This document shows positions 34,481-46,485 of a stretch of 64,000 nucleotides of DNA, piece by piece (position 1 is the stretch's first letter; each line of letters opens with the position of its first letter). Under the pieces are notes generated by a model. That model was not told the origin of the DNA and ran no database searches. It worked only from the letters and a program-made list of their open reading frames with translations. Made by a program: the position numbers and the translations under genes. The stretch is from Trichobilharzia szidati. Lineage: Eukaryota > Platyhelminthes > Trematoda > Strigeidida > Schistosomatidae. The stretch spans positions 87,674,020-87,738,019 of the forward strand of contig OX235272.1 of the NCBI GenBank assembly GCA_944472155.2. The letters run 5' to 3'.

Positions 34481-35262
34481 CCGTCTCCACAAGGTGAGAC
34501 AGAATAGCGCTGCGAATAGATTTTGTTTGTCCTTTGCTTAACCAGGCGGGATGATGTTCGGAAATTTGACGAGAAACACGCCCAAGTGTACGGTCTATAT
34601 AACTGGCTCCACAGGAGCAGTTAAATTGGTATATACACATGGAATAGGCGAAATTAGGCAGTTTGTCTTTTATTTCCGAACGCAGAAGAGGAGTGGTTTC
34701 AAAGATACAGCGTAATTCAGCAGCAGGGAATGCTCTTTTTACCACATTTCTAAGGCTATGTGTTAGTATCTCACTTGTGTTGTCTCCTAGGAACTGCATC
34801 TGTAAGAACAAGGCCTTTTTTGGAACTGTTGGTAACTTGGGCTGTTTTGGTTTCAGATTCATATTCTTATTAATAAACTTTTCGGGATAACCATTCTCAC
34901 TTAGCAACCGTTTAATATTGTTAAGTCCTCGTCAAGACATTCATCCGAGCAAATCTCTCTCGCTCTGTGGACCAAGCACTTTATTAGATTGCATTTGTAT
35001 TTCAAGGGCACAAAGCTGAGAAAATGTGTGTACTGGCCCGTTGTTGTAGGTTTTCTATAAACACTTCTTCTTATTGTGCCATCCTCTTTTCTGGTCATAA
35101 GGACGTCTAAAAATGAAATACTAAAACAAATTTTACCCATAATGAGATTTATTTTTGTTGCTACTTCTTTCTGCTCGGCCATTTGATGGAGCCAGTGAAG
35201 GCAGCTGTTAATAAAAGTCTGCAACCTGTTAGAAATGCGAAGTTATCTTCAAATGATATCTA
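34446..35262 (-). mobile_element. PLE of a second lineage: RT end plus GIY-YIG endonuclease
   Basis: The minus-strand frame at 34901-35224 encodes SISFLDVLMTRKEDG and SVYRKPTTTGQYTHF, the PLE RT C-terminal block. After a frameshift near 34905, 34446-34907 encodes LSENGYPEKFIN and YQFNCSCGASYIDRTLGR, the GIY-YIG core with its cysteines, and RSAILSHLVE. It is clearly different in sequence from lineage 1. Confidence 0.85.
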
Positions 35263-35924
35263 ATGTAACTTAAAGATCGCATGGGGATAGGGTTCGGACA
35301 ATCGCTGAACAAGCAGATAATATTTAATAACCCTCTCTTCCATCAAAATAATTACCTATATTATCAACTGCAAAAAGACATCCATAAGGTTTGAGCGTTT
35401 ATTTTTGAAAGCACGGCGGTGGGATATCAGGTGAGACATGTGGAAGGGATTTCATCATTCAGCGTCGTTCAGTAGATAGGAAGAGCATTACAAATTATAA
35501 AGAAGACATACTTCATACTTGGTAACTAGTCTTGTCCTTCTGAATTCTTCAGTCACTAAGTGTCTGTTGGTGACCATTGTGTTCTGCATCGATGAGAGCC
35601 TACAAAGATGCTTTAACTATATTCAGTAAGGGGAATAAAGTTGGAAAGCTTCAATTTATGAAAATTACTGATTACGCCTCTATGAATTGTTTTTTTAAAC
35701 CTGTTTTGTTTGCAAAACTTTCTAGGTATATTAATAGTAATAATCTACCGAAATAATTAATCTACCTCACTCAAATAAACTCTTAATAGGAATCCAACAT
35801 TTATTTGTGAAAAGATACATTTAATGATTATAGAAAATCCTATTTTACAGTTGTTATTAATGAATTATAATGATGAAATTTCATATATTCATCAAACGGA
35901 ACAAGTTGGCGATTTTCATTAAAC
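35263..35924. other. Intronic stretch, no recognised element
   Basis: AT-rich. No repeat or coding motif found. Confidence 0.4.
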
Positions 35925-36160
35925 ACTGGGTAGTGAGTAACTAGTGTCATGCATCTAGCCGTTTGTTTGGCCACCATGCCACTAGGTGGCTTACCATCAC
36001 GGGGAACTCTGAATTGATGTTATTATGAGATGGTTGGAGGCAGTCAGCAGGAAGCCTTGGACCTGGATCTAGGTTTCGTGCTTGCTGGCAGTCACCAGTC
36101 AGTAAGGTGTATCTGTAACTTTGTCGGGACTCATTTCCTCTGTGAAAGTCGGCAGTGTTA
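35925..36160 (-). mobile_element. SINE family C, partial
   Basis: Matches the tail and body of the 5925 copy (GTAACTAGTGTCATGCATCTAG; CTAGGTTTCGTGCTTGCTGG; CACCAGTCAGTAAGG). The tRNA-like head is lost or diverged. Confidence 0.6.
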
Positions 36161-36180
36161 CAAGTGAGTAATGCGTCTGA

Positions 36181-36570
<390 letters not shown>

Positions 36571-36624
36571 TAGTATTAGTTTGTCTCATTTCAACACCAT
36601 TTTGACACTACTATTTTTTTCGAC

Positions 36625-36860
36625 TTTGACCACGGATTGATATCAATTAGAGAACCATTGAAAACCAGCACTGGAGTATTGGACAGCTGTTTCATCAGCC
36701 TAGTTTTGGAATCATCGGCAGTATGCACCCACAATGTGGGGTTCGAACCTAGGACCTTCTGATTGCAAGGCTAGCGAGCTCGTATACCATTCAGCCACTG
36801 GGACCTGATTCAGTGGCCAACCCATGAATTCGAACTTCTAGCCTGACCACCAACCAATGT
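36625..36860 (-). mobile_element. tRNA-derived SINE with hammerhead-like core, copy 5
   Basis: On the minus strand: A box TGGCTGAATGG, B box GGTTCGAACCCC, then TGCCGATGATTCC, CTGATGAAACAGCTGTCC and the common body. The core reads CCGATGA. Near full length. Confidence 0.8.
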
Positions 36861-36929
36861 CTTCGGCAAGAAATCCATCCTCACTCCCGACTGGATGGAC
36901 CTCAGTGGTCACCATTATTATTATTATTA

Positions 36930-37545
36930 AAAGATTGATTAATGAACAGAGACTATTCTTTTCGATAAACTCTTCTTCATCAGCTTCTACAGTTTACATA
37001 ACCATAATAATTAAAGAATTATTGTTATTAACAACACAAATACTGTTTTAAATTGCACTGAATCAATAATATCGATCGATTACAATTCAAAAGCATTAAT
37101 ATAACACTAAGCTGACTGAATATCAGATAAATTAGAGGAAGTAATAGAGAATTTATAAATTTATAGGCTCGACAACATGCCGAGGTAGTAACAGTGGCTG
37201 GCTAGACGTGTTCCTTTTACACACAGAGCTCCGGTTGATTTAAGCGAATTTCAGTGGCCACTGCTGTTTGGAATGTTCGGTATCTAGAGGCGTTTGTTAA
37301 TCTGTTCGATATCCGATAGATGATTGAGAAAGCCGCTTCAATCCTGCTGGCTTTGTGGCGTGTTTGTACAAGGTGATCCAATATAGAACTGTTGATGGTT
37401 TTAACTGGAACCTTGTTTAACCACACTGGTAGGTGTTCCCGAGGAGGAAAAATTAAGTTCCTAGTGTGGAACGGTTAGTGTAACTGGCTCCACATGAGCA
37501 GTCGAATTGATACATACAGAATTATAAACTTCAATGAGTACTGTT
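36930..37545 (-). mobile_element. PLE fragment: GIY-YIG end and 3' region (third lineage)
   Basis: Minus-strand ORF 37217-37426 has SSILDHLVQTRHKASRIEA and AAFSIIYR, the region after GIY-YIG. The 3' flank 36930-37216 has an almost identical copy at 49716-50070. Confidence 0.7.
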
Positions 37546-38320
37546 CGCCATAAACCAGCATATAACTGTTAGAAATCATTTATGCAACCTACTAACAATA
37601 TATTGACATCACACCACTGGGATTTCAACAAGTTCTGATGGTTATTTCATATAGTATTTACCGTCTTGTAGTACAATCAATACACACACACACGTAAGAT
37701 AAAACTGAAGGGAGAGTTAAAGTTTATGAAATAGAACAAGAAATCGATCTTCAAGGAGCATAAAACAGATTATATACTACAGTCAAATAATGTCAAGTAG
37801 CGAAGATAATAGTGACAACAACAACAACAAGAGACTGAAGTGGAATAAAATTGAATTACCTGTAAAAAGCATAATTAAGGTCAAGGTAAAGGAGGAGGTG
37901 TCCCAATATGTTTTCAAACATATTTTGTGTACTTAGTGCTTTAGCTAAAACTTAAATGATCGAAGTGGTTCATTTTAAAGGATGAATTCCCTGGAATCGG
38001 ATGATATGAATTTTGTCAACAGTTTAAAAATCGATAATTTTTTCAATCTACGTTCACCCAGCGTTGAACAAGTTGAATGGTGTTCAGCAGTGCAGGAATA
38101 CATTTTCATTAGCAGAGAATTCAATTGTAATGCTCAGTGTGATCAGCTTCACTGGAACAGATGAAGTAATAGACACACACATATACACACACACGCAAAC
38201 AGAAGCTACCTTTAACGGCAAGGTATCCTTCACCCAGTTTTGAATGGAGTCTCAAATCCTCTGTCATCATGAAATTCAAAAAATCGCAAATATTGACAGA
38301 AGTTAGAATTCATGGGTCAC
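37546..38320. other. Intronic stretch with CA-type microsatellites
   Basis: ACACAC tracts at about 37680 and 38172-38195. No gene. ORF 37982-38164 has no recognised motif. Confidence 0.4.
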
Positions 38321-38321
38321 T

Positions 38322-38468
38322 GAATTCCACCCCAGTGGTTGATTGGTCAATGAGTTCGCCTCGTAACCTAAAGGTACTAGGTTCGATCCCCCTACAAGAG
38401 GGGCATGGGTGCGTAGTGCTAAAGAGTCCCAAACCAGGACGAAAAGGCTGTGCAGTAAACTTGAAAAT
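38322..38468 (+). mobile_element. SINE with hammerhead-like core, copy 6 (divergent)
   Basis: B box GGTTCGATCCCC, then GTGCTAAAGAGTCCCAAACC and AGGACGAAAAGGCTG. Stem II pairing GTCC (38426-38429) with GGAC (38437-38440), followed by GAAA (38441-38444), is intact. The CTGATGA element is lost (CTAAAGA). Confidence 0.65.
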
Positions 38469-38469
38469 A

Positions 38470-39135
38470 ACTATTATTATTACTATTTCCCTGGGTTCGG
38501 AGTGGATATCGGGCTTCAACAGTACGTCCACATTTTGTCCTTTTCTTTCCGGTCCTCTTCAGCTGCCTCACGATTACCTATAAGCTTTCATGTCCTCCTG
38601 ACACTATCTCCTCCATGTCATCCTCAGATCCACACCCAACTCGCCGTTTCCCACTGAGTTCCACTCTAGGGCATGGCATGCAATGTCACCTGACGTCTCC
38701 AGCGTGTGTCCTATCCATCTCCATTTTCTCCAGGATATTTGTTGAGCAATCGGCTCTTGGTTGGTTTGTTTCCACCAGAGTTTCTTGTTGCTAATTCTTT
38801 CGCAGATATCTATTTCATTAGGAGCCTGCGAAGACAGCTGTTGATAAAAGTCTACAGTATCCTGTTGGAAATGCTTTTCGTGACGCTCAGTACAAGTTTC
38901 TGACCTATATAGAAGGACTGACAGACTTAACATTGGTGTTGAAAATACGAATTTTGTTCTTTATGCTGAGTGCAGAAGATTTCCAAACTGATTTCAGAGT
39001 GATGAAGGTTTGACCTGTCTTTTCAGTTCTGGTTGTCATTGACATCCTTATCTGTGTTGTCCGACTGTAGTTGAGACGATGCTGCCTAGATAAGTGAAGG
39101 TAGTAACCTCCGTCAAATTTATCCCACTGGTAGTA
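38470..39135 (-). mobile_element. RTE-like LINE 3' part (antisense)
   Basis: Minus-strand segments [31 protein letters not shown] and IKNKIRIFNTNVKSVS match the LINE C-terminal region; TTATTATTACT at about 38474 is the tail. Several frameshifts. Confidence 0.8.
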
Positions 39136-39359
39136 ATTAGTGGTGGCGCTTGTTGTGGTCGGTTGGTTGTTTTCATCACTGGCGGCGAAATAGTTACATG
39201 TAGAATAAAGAAGATTCATTGGCTTTGTGAGATGACAAAGACTGAATGCATCTCTGTGATTCGGAAGGATTTTGAGAGTGAAGTTAGCGCGCTAAACATT
39301 CATTTTTTTTATACTTATAATCTAGTTTAATTGGTAAGCATTCATAATTCCTAAATTTC

Positions 39360-41100
39360 ATATAAGCATAAAACTTGGGCACTGTGGTAGAGTATAACTG
39401 CATTATGGATAAGATTTTATTTTGATAAATCACAGTGTTATACAGTAATATTAACTGATGACCACGTTTCGAGCACAAGCTATTGCCACTCATAGTTATA
39501 TCAAGGTACTCACTCACACAACTTTTTCTTTCATTTATATACATGAGTGGAAATGATTAGATATTTGAATAAAAATCAATATAGGATAATGTACATTCAG
39601 AAATAATAATATGAGTGTTACCAATCAAATACAATCAGATGGGAAATAAGACGAGTGTTTTTATAGTCAAAATAAGTAACTTGTTAGAATGTTATAATGT
39701 ACGTGAATTGAAATACATTTTAACATTATTTATTATCCTCCTCTGATTTACTGACTGGTGGTAATAATATCTTCCATATTTCTGGTATTTGCATTGAGTC
39801 ACTTCTATTGCATGTGTTATGTTGGGTGTAGACTCGATGAACCAGGCAGGATTCAGTAATCAACCACCTCTCTCTCCACCTACCTATATTACTTTCTAGA
39901 ATTTTGACTCTGTCCCACCCTATTGTGTGGTTGTGTGTCAATGCATGCAGTGCAATCGCTGAGCTTTTTTCTAAACTACTTATCTTCTCGGGGTCAAGCA
40001 TTCTAACCTTAGCTAAATTCTTATGTTCCGACAATCTGACTACCCGCGACCTACTAGTTTGACCTATGTAGTTGACTTAACTCACAGTCATTGCAAGGTA
40101 TTTTGTAAATTATATTATTTTGTTTAATTGGGTCCACCGGGTCCTTTAACCTACAGAGCTTGTCCTCTGAGTGAGTTTGTAGGTTTGAATGCCACCCAAA
40201 TTCCTGCTTTATTGAGCATCTTACATAGGGTCTCAGATGTTACCCCTCTTATATGGTAAAAATGTAGATGCTTTATATTCTCTCTTATTTATGTTATAAT
40301 TATTAGTTTCACCATTATTTTTATATTGCTTTTGATCTTTTTTGATCTTCCTAATGAATTTTATAGGATAGTTATTCAACACCAACGCCTCTTTTCTCTG
40401 TTTTATTTCATCACTTAGGTCTTTTTTGTACTACTAAGTGCTATTGCTCGGTTTGCTAGACACTTAACTAAGCCTGCCTTTACAGACAACGACGGATGAG
40501 ATAAATTAAAGTCTAAATATCTATTAGAATGCGTTGGTTTTTATAAACGCCAGTGTGCAGTTCGCCTTCTCCTGTTCGTTTTATTTTACAATCTAACATA
40601 GCTAATTCTCCTAGTTCATTTTCCGATTCAAATGTGAATTTTATTCCCTTTACTAGTGAGTTTATGTGTGTGAAGAAACTAGAGGTGTGTTCTGTTTTTA
40701 ACACTTTGTGAAAGTGTCATTTACATATCTCCACCATATTTTTGGAGTAGGATTAAATGTTTTAAGAGCAATATTTTCCCTACCAGCTATCCATAAATAT
40801 ATCTGCTACGATAGGGGATATTGGTGATCTACCCCATCGCTAAACCATCTGTTTGTTTATATATTTTACCCTGGAATTTAATGATAGTAGATGTGAGACA
40901 TAAGTGAATTCCTGAAATAATTTCCTCTTTTAACTGCTTCTAAGGCCGTATTGATTGGTATATTAGTGTACACACTAGTTATATCAGAACTGATCATTTT
41001 TTATTATTCTTTAATTGAATGTTATTTAGTTTCCTTTTCATTTCACATGAATTAGTTAGTCTAAAGTTTCATTCTATCTAGGAATAACTTTTGTATATAT
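39360..41100 (-). mobile_element. PLE lineage 1, longest copy here (5'-truncated)
   Basis: From the terminal sequence at 39360-39545 (CATAAAACTTGGGCACTG) through the polyprotein end 39726-40034, the GIY-YIG entry and spacer (40040-40440), to the RT C-terminus at 40513-40704: TEHTSSFFTHINSLVKGIKF and MLDCKIKRTGEGELHTGVY. Further upstream, WWRYVNDTF and GSPISP are still readable. Broken by stops. Confidence 0.8.
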
Positions 41101-42130
41101 TTCTCAGAATTTGTGAGAAAACAGCATGACTATTGGGTTGTGTCAGACTTGATGTTGAAGGCAGTTACTCATTCATGACATCGGGTCACGCATGGACTAT
41201 ATTGGTTATTGACAAAAGTTTAAAAGTTATTCTTCATTGGATTTCAACGGAAAGGTTGACTGGTAGTAACATAGTGACTTTAAATCATGACGACCTTTAG
41301 GCAAATCTCTTATAAGTTAGTAGGTGGATATTAGCAAACAATGTCAAACTGGCATGTAATAGTTGTTTAATATTTGAGAGAAAAGAACAGTAAGGTTAAC
41401 AGACCGATATCTTTTCCGTGATTTCATCCTTAAAAAGCAGCTGCTATACAATTGCATTTATATTATACAAGTTTACATAAGTACCATTATTATTTATTTC
41501 CACATGATAACGATGGGTGGGGGGGGGGCGGAGATTAAAGGTAATTATTAGTTTCAACTTGACGTAAAAGTTCCAAGATGTGCATATAGATACTTATGAA
41601 GGGCTTAGAAACACAATTACACAGGATTAGAAAAACAGCTGCGTAATATGTGAAATAGTTTTTTAACGAAGACAAGTGTGGACGGGATGAGCTTGGAAAC
41701 AAACTGAAACAATAGTTTCTTTTACAACTGGAGGTGAAAAATAAATAAAGGGAAATGAAAGAACAAGAAAAACAAAACTAAAACTAAGGAGTCCAGCTGA
41801 ACCAAGATCCATGGCAAATGTAGAGATTGGACTAGTTTCTTTTGAATACTATATAAAATCGGCATTTCTATGCAAACTTATGAATAGAAATGTGATTGTA
41901 AAGCTGTTTTTGGAGGATGAAATCTCTGGAAAAGATAATTTTTCTGATGTTTTCGTTTTTTTCCTCTCCACCTGGCGCCGGGTTCAGAGTGATCAAGAAT
42001 GCTCTGACCCCCGGTTGGAGGCGTACCATTTCACCTCGTTGGGTTGAAACTCGCGGCGACTGACTCTAATCGGGTGCGTTCGGGTGTATAGTTTTTGTCA
42101 GTGGAGAGGCCTCAAAGATCCTCCCTTTAT
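41101..42130. other. Intronic stretch with a G-run
   Basis: A run of about 13 nearly pure G lies at 41515-41531. Otherwise AT-rich, with no recognised coding sequence or repeat. Confidence 0.4.
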
Positions 42131-42131
42131 T

Positions 42132-42322
42132 GTGCGTCGGTGGCACAGTGGTTAGGACGCTCGCCGACTATACACATGGTCTCGGGCTCGACCTCCGGCC
42201 GACGCACACCTGATATCTATAGTCAGCTTGGTAAATTTGAGCTACTGGTATCACATGCTGAAAATTCCATAGTTGTACCAAAAATACGGTGTGGAATCAA
42301 GCTATAATAGAAATAAAAAAAT
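42132..42322 (+). mobile_element. tRNA-derived SINE, family B, short-tail subtype
   Basis: Head with TGGCACAGTGG (A box) and GGGCTCGACCTCC (mutated B box). Body ATCACATGCTGAAAATTCC, then ACGGTGTGGAATCAAGC. Close to the copy at 32315. Confidence 0.8.
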
Positions 42323-42394
42323 CTGATGCTGACTAGCGACTGGTCCTAATCAGACAGTGACCTGAAGTTCTAGTGGGAAGTTGTGACCAGTTGA

Positions 42395-42705
42395 GTGCAG
42401 CAGGTTGAAGGTGAGGCAGTAACTCATCGAAGAAAACATCGTGAATTGGCTGGAGTTAGAAATCATGGACTGGCCATTGGATCGGGTCCCAGTGGCTTAA
42501 TGGTCTACGAGCTCGCTAGCTTTGCAACCAGAAGGTCCTGGGTTCGAACCGATTTGGGGTGGGTGCGTACTGATGAAGAGTCCCAGACTAGGCCGATGAA
42601 ACAGGTATCCATTACTGTCAACTGGTTTTCCAATGGTTCTCTAACTGATGTCAGCTCATGATAAAATCCTGTCACCAACCAATCAAACAAAAAATTCCCT
42701 ACAAA
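42395..42705 (+). mobile_element. SINE with hammerhead-like core, copy 7 (subtype II)
   Basis: Clean Pol III boxes: TGGCTTAATGG and GGTTCGAACC. Then GTACTGATGAAGAGTCCC, GACTAGGCCGATGAAACAG, and the common body. Subtype II tail CCAACCAATCAAAC. CTGATGA is intact in letters but is followed by an extra AGA before stem II, and stem II is weakened (GTCC with GGCC). Confidence 0.8.
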
Positions 42706-43189
42706 AATCAATACTTGAAAAATAATAAATTATTGATATTTTCTATGATTTGTTCGATATTTCTCTGCTTTCTGGTGATTGTCTCTCTAGCTGATATCAT
42801 TTGAGAATGAAATTTTATATTTATATCAATTTATATCAATTTCTTTTGCTTGTTTGTTCTGCATTGTAAGAATTATTTTTCAGTAAGTAGTATTCATGAA
42901 AATTTATGCGTTTATAAATTGCAGGATATTGAAAAAAAATATAATCTAAGGTTTAAAACAATTAATCCCTTTCATAAATTTGGATAGTGTTATTAGAAGA
43001 CGGAGATTATCTGAAGAAATGTATGATGTATTTGCGCTATACATTACGAACAATCTGATCCCTTATACATTTACTTGTCAAGTCGATATATATGAAAAAA
43101 TGTAAGGGCAATTAAATTGAACAAGGTCGCGAAAAAGATTTAAGAGTAATTAACAAAACGTTTGGTAATCCAATCAAATAAGGATTGCC
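42706..43189. other. AT-rich intronic stretch
   Basis: Contains a tandem TTTATATCAA duplication at about 42820-42840. Nothing else recognised. Confidence 0.4.
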
Positions 43190-43405
43190 AAGGTATTATT
43201 ATTATTCCCTTGCGTTCCGAGTGGAACATAGGGCTTCAACAACACGTCTCCACTTTGTTCTGTTTTCTGCCGGCTTCTTCAGCTGGGTCCACGATTTACC
43301 AAACTCTCTCATCTCTTCCTCACATGATCTCCCCCAAGTCACCCTGGGACGACCCACTCGTCACTTCCTATTGGTATTCCACTCTAGGACCTACCAAGGT
43401 AGGTT
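43190..43405 (-). mobile_element. RTE-like LINE 3' end (antisense)
   Basis: Starts at TATTATTATTCCC and continues with GGAACATAGGGCTTCAACAA, the antisense 3' end seen in several copies. Truncated at about 43405, where PLE sequence begins. Confidence 0.75.
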
Positions 43406-43990
43406 AAGAGTAATAATAAACTGTTTTTGAACACACAGGGTGGAGGGGGGGGGTTGAGTTTATGAATAGCTAAAGCCTCAGCGTCCTTCAATAAGCGCAC
43501 TTGACCATTTTTATAAATGACCTTAAAGGCTGCGTTAACATCAGTCTTGTAGTTCATCTCGATTAGATGTTTGGCTATAAACGAAGTTGGTAGTCTGCCA
43601 CCTGAGTCTATTGATTTTCCACAATTCATTTGTCTTTCTAACCATTTCAGGATATGCTCTCCCACCCTCACATGCAAATCACGATTACTCCTCCCCATGT
43701 ATGTTTGTCCACAAACACACGAAAATTGGTAAATAGTGTAGGATGTGACATAATCACTTGTGCACTTTTGAGGTTTGCAGTGGAGCATATTTTTGGCTTT
43801 TTCGATAATTACAATCCGGACTGCCTAATAGGGTCCTACGGATGACCGAATTTAACCTTTGTCTCAAAATCCTACTGTTTATTTCACCGTTATATGGTAA
43901 TTTGATGAAAACCTTTTTTCTTAGAGACGGTATAGATTGTAGGTTTAAAGACTAATTGACTTCTATACCTGTTTAAAAGTTTTTTAAGCG
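43406..43990 (-). mobile_element. PLE GIY-YIG endonuclease fragment (fourth lineage)
   Basis: Minus-strand ORF 43384-43788 encodes TIYQFSCVCGQTYMGRSNRD, with the CxC pair and YxGR of GIY-YIG endonucleases, then HVRVGEHILKWL, FIAKHLIEMN and AAFKVIYKNGQ. Divergent from the other lineages. Upstream coding traces reach about 43990 but are broken. Confidence 0.8.
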
Positions 43991-44084
43991 TATCCGTTTT
44001 TAACAAGAGTATCCATCAAAATCTTAGCTTTCATTATGAATTGAAGCGCTTAATAATTTGTTATCTTTTGGTATTCATAATACT

Positions 44085-44420
44085 TAGCTTCTGGGCCAAG
44101 TTAAACGTTAAGCACCACTAACTACCAGTGGAGTGCGACCGCACCATTGACCTTGAAACGCTCACTGAGCAAGTTAGTGAAACCTGGGAAATAATGTTGT
44201 CATCATCAATAAAATATGCTCATCGAAGTGTTATGCTATTAAATGGGATATCTAGCAAGTTTCAGCTTAGATTTGGAAAAGATTAAGTTACGCTTTAAGC
44301 CAAGGACAAGTTAGGGTTAGGTTAACCTAATAAAGGCGACATTAGGGTTAGTTTAGGGATACTTTCACGTTAGGGTTAGGTTCAGGAAAGATTAGGGTTA
44401 TTGTTAGGGTTAGAAGACCT
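44085..44420 (+). repeat. Dispersed repeat with a degenerate TTAGGG tract
   Basis: 44309-44415 has several TTAGGG or GTTAGGGTTAGG units separated by short variant spacers. The preceding 200 bases (with CCATTGACCTTGAAACGC) weakly match the region 50830-51000 in reverse orientation, which also adjoins a CCCTAA-like tract. The tract is too irregular for a recent telomere addition. Confidence 0.55.
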
Positions 44421-44460
44421 AAATAATTACATGCATAGAATGTGGTTAAATTACTCTGTT

Positions 44461-44667
44461 GATATAAGAATAGAACTTGTGCACTGTCACAGTATAATTC
44501 CATTGTGAGTAAAATTTATTTTGATAAAGTCTCACAGTGTTATACAGTAGTAATATTTACTGATGACGTTTCGAGCACAATTTATTGCTCAGTAAATATC
44601 ATTGTATAACACTGTGAGACTTTCTCAAAATAAATTTTACCCACAATGGGATTATACTCTGTTGATA
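44461..44667. mobile_element. PLE terminal sequence in fold-back form
   Basis: PLE terminus, GATATAAGAATAGAACTTG to the GACGTTTCGAGCACAATT block, runs directly into its own reverse complement. Arms are about 44489-44562 and 44589-44660. No coding part remains. TACTCTGTTGATA occurs at 44452 and again at 44655; it may be a target duplication, but part of it also belongs to the terminus. Confidence 0.75.
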
Positions 44668-45489
44668 CTCCAACCTAAAACTGAGAGCTATTTTTATCAC
44701 ATTTGAGAGGAAGGTATCCTCTGTAACACTTTTATACAGTTTTTATACATTTTTTTTCATAAATATAAGTATTCCATACACAAAAATGCCTCCTTCACGT
44801 GATTGGTGCGTTCGAAGTCATTCGCTGATTGGCAGTTGGTGGTGCTTAAAGTTTAACTTTGCCAGCTTCTGATTTGGTTGTGTTCTCTGAGCTGGTTAAT
44901 TTTAATTCCGAAGCTTTCATTGCCTTTCTAGGTAACATTTTCAGGGCAAGCTTTCATATGAAGTGACCTTATTTGAATTCTCCATGAATATTGGTGATAT
45001 AATTGTGTTGTCTTTTGAGTGTCTCTGTTCTGATTGGTTATTAATTTACGTCTTTATTGATCATTTTTATTGACTTGGAATTTAAACTTTTTTGTCAATA
45101 TTCTGTGGAATTAGCTTCATTGGAATATGTGAATTAATAAATACACACGCAGAAGTTGTCTTTAGCGGTAGGATATTCTCTATTGAGTTTAAAATGCAAA
45201 GAATAACTAGAAAATTTCAGAAGTAGTCTGGATGGGTAAGAAATCCGTTTATTATAACTACCAAGATGTCGTTTTAGGGCGTAAATTAACAACCAATCAT
45301 GAGAATGGTTGTCAAGAGATACGATTATATCATCATTATTCATGGAGAATTTAAACGAGTTAACTTCATTTTAAAGCTTGTGTTGAAGTGATGTTGTCTA
45401 GAAGGGGGACAATGAAAGCTTTGCAATTAAACTACCAGCCAACTCAAAGGACATAATCAAATCACCCAAAAATCTTCTCTATAAGTCTT
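44668..45489. mobile_element. PLE 3' non-coding pieces in opposite orientations
   Basis: 44860-45110 (antisense) and 45190-45460 (sense) carry the 3' UTR-type sequence also seen at 55490-55700, 58150-58560 and 59500-59600, including GTTGTCTAGAAGGGGGACAA. The two pieces form a loose inverted pair. Confidence 0.55.
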
Positions 45490-46485
45490 AACTTCATAAT
45501 CTTAGTAAATGCTGACGACAGATACATGTGGTACTTAAAACACTTTTGGAGAACAAAGAAAAATTTATCTGTCCCATATTAATTTGTTTATTAGGTATAT
45601 CACACAGTAATGAAACAGTATTATTATTTACTGCATGACAGAGTTTCGAACACAATTTATTGTTGTTCATAATCATTTCATCAATTATAATCACACGAAA
45701 CTTGAGTTTCGTAGTGTTCATTTTTCTCTCCTATTTGTCGTAGTGGTAGTAGAGTTTTCCAGATGTTTGAAACAGGTGTTGAATTACTCCTATAACACGT
45801 GTTTGCAGTTGATTCAATGAACAAAGCCTCTATTATCAATGTCTCCCTCCACCCTGTTGCATTAGATCTTAAAACTGTCATCTGATTCCATCCTATTGTA
45901 TGGTTGTGTGTACTTGCATGTAGTCAATGCTATAGTTGGACTATTCTCCAGATTTCTTATCCTATTCGGGTCAGCTAATCTAGATTTTGCTTTATTTTTA
46001 TGTTCGGCTAGTCTGACTGACTGACCCTGTTCTACTACTTTGACCTCCGTGTTTGACCTGACAGTCATTCCAGCAGGGTATTAGATGCACCAAATTATTT
46101 CGTTTTCTGACTCCATAGGATCCTTGAACCGACAAAGCTTGTTTCTAATCGAGTTTGTGGGCTTGAATGCCAGCCACTTTTATTCCAGCCTTGTTAAGAA
46201 TTCTGAGTAAGGTTTCCGAGGTTCCTTCTCTGAATGGAAGTATCACTGATGATTTATATTCCGTATTGTTGGCGTTGTTATTATTCTCTGCATGTTTGAC
46301 CTGGATGTCGTCATCAATATTACTATTATTATTATCACTATCACTACTACCATCATTTATTTTATTTTTACATTTCCTTACATACTTTCTGACTAATTTA
46401 TCAGGGTAATTATTAAGTTTCAAGGCTTCTTTTATATGTATCAGTTCCTGTCTTAGATTTTCCTTGATCTGTTACTTAAAAATTT
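45490..46485 (-). mobile_element. PLE lineage 5, 3' half (minus)
   Basis: Minus-strand frames 46145-46423 (KLNNYPDKLVRKYVRK, Asn/Asp-rich spacer, LPFREGTSETLLRILNKAG) and 45862-46068 (VRLAEHKNKAKSRLADPN, TCKYTQPYNRMESD) give the RT-to-GIY-YIG part. 45490-45830 is the terminal region with GTTTCGAACACAATTTATTG. The same lineage is in sense at 47958-49291. Confidence 0.8.

Noticed and set aside
44309..44415. True telomere or chromosome end
   Set aside because: Units are degenerate and few, and ordinary sequence continues on both sides.
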